In this document: piece after piece, positions 22,930 to 23,106 of the stretch | How the letters are laid out: each line of letters starts with the position of its first letter | How positions within the stretch are numbered: the stretch's first letter is position 1 | From: Paucidesulfovibrio sp050251775 | Lineage (GTDB): Bacteria > Desulfobacterota > Desulfovibrionia > Desulfovibrionales > Desulfovibrionaceae | Assembly: GCA_050251775.1 (NCBI GenBank) | Contig: JBFWMD010000061.1 | Span: 1 to 23,106, forward strand | DNA length: 23,106 nt | Direction: 5' to 3' | Position numbers and translations under genes: made by a program | Notes under the pieces: model-generated | The model's database searches: none | Told to the model about the DNA's origin: nothing | The model's input: the letters and a program-made list of their open reading frames with translations, nothing else

Positions 22930-23106
22930 GGGTCGGGAGGGAATATGCTTGGCGTGGATGGGATGCGGGCGGAGGGGCGGAGGGGCGAGGAGGCAAGGAG
23001 GCGGGGGGGGCGGGGCGGAATGGGGGGGGAAGGGGAGCAATGAGAGAGGTAGGGAAAAGCAAAGGGAGAGAGGCGCATTTGGTGTTGGGCGGAGGGGGTC
23101 GGGGCG
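22930..23106. other. G-biased low-complexity end with no supported gene
   Basis: The plus strand becomes strongly G-rich and C/T-poor, with G-runs of 3 to 8 (for example near 22971-23035). Open frames here give only Pro/Ser-rich unnatural peptides. No gene, tRNA or regulatory motif is seen, and 22762-22929 is likewise without a supported gene. It may be real G-quadruplex-prone DNA or poor sequence at a contig end. Confidence 0.55.

Noticed and set aside
22547..23078. Minus-strand frames upstream of hmcA (102 and 86 codons)
   Set aside because: One overlaps the hmcA start in another frame. The other is a Pro/Ser-rich product of the G-biased end.

Overview
The window looks like a chromosomal segment of a Desulfovibrio-type sulfate reducer (Desulfovibrionales). 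The main evidence is a complete hmcABCDEF operon for a 16-heme periplasmic cytochrome redox complex. A type I-C-like CRISPR repeat and several large sensor kinases fit the same lineage. The right two thirds are GC-rich, while the stretches around 385-900 and 1690-1990 are visibly AT-richer.

Layout, left to right. (1) 1-208: the leader-distal end of a CRISPR array. (2) 268-384 and 7570-7690: a diverged direct repeat whose core is the 3' part of a tRNA-Thr gene. The complete tRNA-Thr(CGT) is at 7646-7721 on the minus strand. The two copies bracket about 7.3 kb that reads as a genomic island or its remnant, with no integrase gene inside. (3) 852-6881, plus strand: a sugar-acid catabolic cluster made of an IclR-type regulator, a DapA/KDG-aldolase family lyase, a GntP-family permease, an IlvD/Edd-family dehydratase and a short-chain dehydrogenase. 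Three copies of one palindromic operator sit in front of the regulator and in front of the aldolase. (4) 6806-7469, minus strand: a ParD antitoxin with its operator and a ParE toxin whose C-terminal part no longer resembles the family. (5) 7813-11702, minus: a PotD-like lipoprotein that ends 2 bases before the start of a Cache-HAMP-HK-REC-Hpt hybrid kinase. (6) 11866-16249, minus: a REC-PAS-PAS histidine kinase, two stand-alone receiver proteins, a tandem UspA protein and an unrecognised protein. (7) 16314-22589, minus: hmcA to hmcF, closed by an intrinsic terminator. (8) 22590-23106: the hmc leader and promoter, with two palindromes, then a strongly G-biased end.

How the parts work together. 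The island operon would import an aldonic or sugar acid, dehydrate it to a 2-keto-3-deoxy acid and cleave that to pyruvate plus an aldehyde. The IclR protein would be autoregulated through the shared operator. The hmc operon would move electrons from periplasmic hydrogenases and cytochromes c3 through the membrane (HmcC, HmcD, HmcE, HmcB) to the cytoplasmic HdrD-like HmcF. The downstream kinase, receiver and UspA genes resemble, from memory, the set beside the tmc operon of D. vulgaris. They lie behind a terminator, so they are probably expressed by readthrough. Neither signalling cluster contains a receiver protein with a DNA-binding output domain, so their targets cannot be read from this window.
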